From Crocinitomicaceae bacterium (lineage in GTDB: Bacteria; Bacteroidota; Bacteroidia; Flavobacteriales_D; Crocinitomicaceae), in the NCBI GenBank assembly GCA_016709005.1, contig JADJEU010000006.1, forward strand, positions 124,001 through 188,000: a DNA stretch of 64,000 nt, given 5' to 3'. The position numbers and the translations under genes are program-made. Within the stretch, counting starts at the first letter, position 1; each line of letters begins with the position of its first letter. The notes beneath the pieces were generated by a model. It was not told the origin of the DNA and made no database searches. It saw only the letters and a list, made by a program, of their open reading frames with translations. This document shows, piece by piece, positions 63,097 through 64,000 of this stretch.

Positions 63097-64000
63097 ATGG
63101 ATCACATCAGGAATTTTTGCATCATTGCACACATTGACCACGGAAAGAGTACGTTGGCGGATCGTTTATTGCAAACTACCAATACGATTGCTGAGCGTAA
63201 GATGCAGGCTCAAGCCCTTGATGATATGGATCTGGAACGTGAACGCGGTATTACCATTAAGAGTCATGCCATTCAAATGGATTATGAGTTCAATGGCAAA
63301 AAGTATGTTTTGAATCTGATTGATACACCGGGTCACGTAGACTTCTCCTATGAAGTTTCCCGTTCGATTGCTGCTTGTGAGGGCGCCTTGTTGATTGTAG
63401 ATGCCGCACAAGGAATTCAAGCTCAAACAATCTCAAACTTATATCTTGCTTTGGAAAATGATTTAACAATCATTCCAATTCTGAATAAAATGGATTTACC
63501 GGGTGCAATGCCTGAAGAAGTAACAGATCAGATTGTCGATTTGATTGGTTGTAATCCACTTGAAGTAATTCCTGCCAGTGGTAAAACAGGTATGGGTGTG
63601 AATGAAATTTTGGCTGCTATTATTGATCGTATACCGGCTCCAAAAGGCGATCCAAAAGCTCCGCTGCGCGCTATGATTTTTGATTCGGTTTTTAACTTAT
63701 TCAGAGGAATTATTGCATACTTCCGTGTTTTTGATGGTCAAATCAACAAAGGCGATTTAGTGAAATTTTTTGCGGCTGAGAATAATTACCATGCAGACGA
63801 GGTAGGTATTTTACGCATGGACATGGAGCCACGCAAATTTGTTGGAGCGGGTGATGTGGGCTATATCATTTCAGGAATCAAAGAAGCCAACGAAGTTCAT
63901 GTAGGTGATACAATTACCACAGTTGCCAACCCATGCGCTGAAGCTATTAAAGGATTTGAAGTTGTAAAACCAATGGTATTTGCAGGTGTTTATCCGGTAG
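63097..64000 (+). CDS. lepA: Elongation factor 4 (LepA), 5' part
   Basis: 301 codons, open at the window end (about half of the usual ~600). Ribosome-associated translational GTPase. Seen: G1 IAHIDHGKSTLADRLL, G2 region ERERGITIKSHAI, G3 LIDTPGHVDFSYEVSRS, G4 PILNKMDLPGA (NKMD) and the start of domain II (RAMIFDSVFNLFRGIIAYFR). The start matches the family's short N-terminus (MDHIRNFCIIAHIDHG). Confidence 0.97.
   Translation, partial: MDHIRNFCIIAHIDHGKSTLADRLLQTTNTIAERKMQAQALDDMDLERERGITIKSHAIQMDYEFNGKKYVLNLIDTPGHVDFSYEVSRSIAACEGALLIVDAAQGIQAQTISNLYLALENDLTIIPILNKMDLPGAMPEEVTDQIVDLIGCNPLEVIPASGKTGMGVNEILAAIIDRIPAPKGDPKAPLRAMIFDSVFNLFRGIIAYFRVFDGQINKGDLVKFFAAENNYHADEVGILRMDMEPRKFVGAGDVGYIISGIKEANEVHVGDTITTVANPCAEAIKGFEVVKPMVFAGVYPV

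Overview
The window looks like a chromosomal segment of a Bacteroidota member, most likely Flavobacteriales (Fluviicola/Crocinitomicaceae-like). The lineage evidence is: low GC; promoters of the TAnnTTTG type; type IX secretion and gliding genes (sprE/porW, gldH) and cargo with C-terminal T9SS sorting domains; Bacteroidota-typical families (DUF4290, DUF3078, RicT next to gldH, LETM1-related protein); and an atpBEFHAG cluster without atpD and atpC. I saw no phage, IS element, CRISPR array, rRNA or tRNA.

Layout. 1-7.3 kb: M1 peptidase, thioredoxin-fold YyaL-type lipoprotein, DUF4290, murA. 7.3-12.2 kb: palindromic intergenic repeat, alpha/beta hydrolase, sprE, a stand-alone PP2C phosphatase behind a structured leader. 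12.3-18.8 kb (minus strand): SpoIIM fusion, DUF4129, DUF4350, MoxR, DUF58 operon. 19-26.1 kb: a signalling operon with a very large propeller/PAS/GAF/PP2C receptor followed by SiaC-like, SiaB-like and a second SiaC-like gene. 26-34.5 kb: mscL, DUF3078, small membrane protein, TerB/LETM1-like protein, OmpA lipoprotein, universal stress protein, EamA transporter, coiled-coil protein. 34.5-42.5 kb: holB, LRR protein, phosphoesterase lipoprotein, ricT, gldH, BlaI-like regulator, fructosamine kinase, Xaa-Pro peptidase. 42.7-46.1 kb: prs, rplY, pth, and a TonB-like gene behind a sigma-54-type promoter. 46.4-52.6 kb: bactofilin and the ATP synthase cluster. 52.58-52.97 kb: an almost pure-G tract that is probably an artefact. 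53-64 kb: DUF3109, rnpA, S41 protease, O-antigen ligase, GH5 enzyme, amidase, ssb, lipoprotein, metF and the 5' half of lepA.

The most interesting system is the 18.98-26.14 kb partner-switching operon. A phosphatase receptor of about 1,940 residues sits with one HATPase-type kinase (SiaB-like) and two diverged phospho-acceptor proteins (SiaC-like). No diguanylate cyclase output gene is present, so the effector is unknown.

Sequence quality matters here. Seven genes (M1 peptidase, DUF58, the large receptor, OmpA lipoprotein, Xaa-Pro peptidase, S41 protease, amidase) are broken by one-base indels, mostly in short homopolymers, and correcting each restores a full-length family member. Together with the poly-G tract, this points to residual sequencing or assembly error rather than gene decay.
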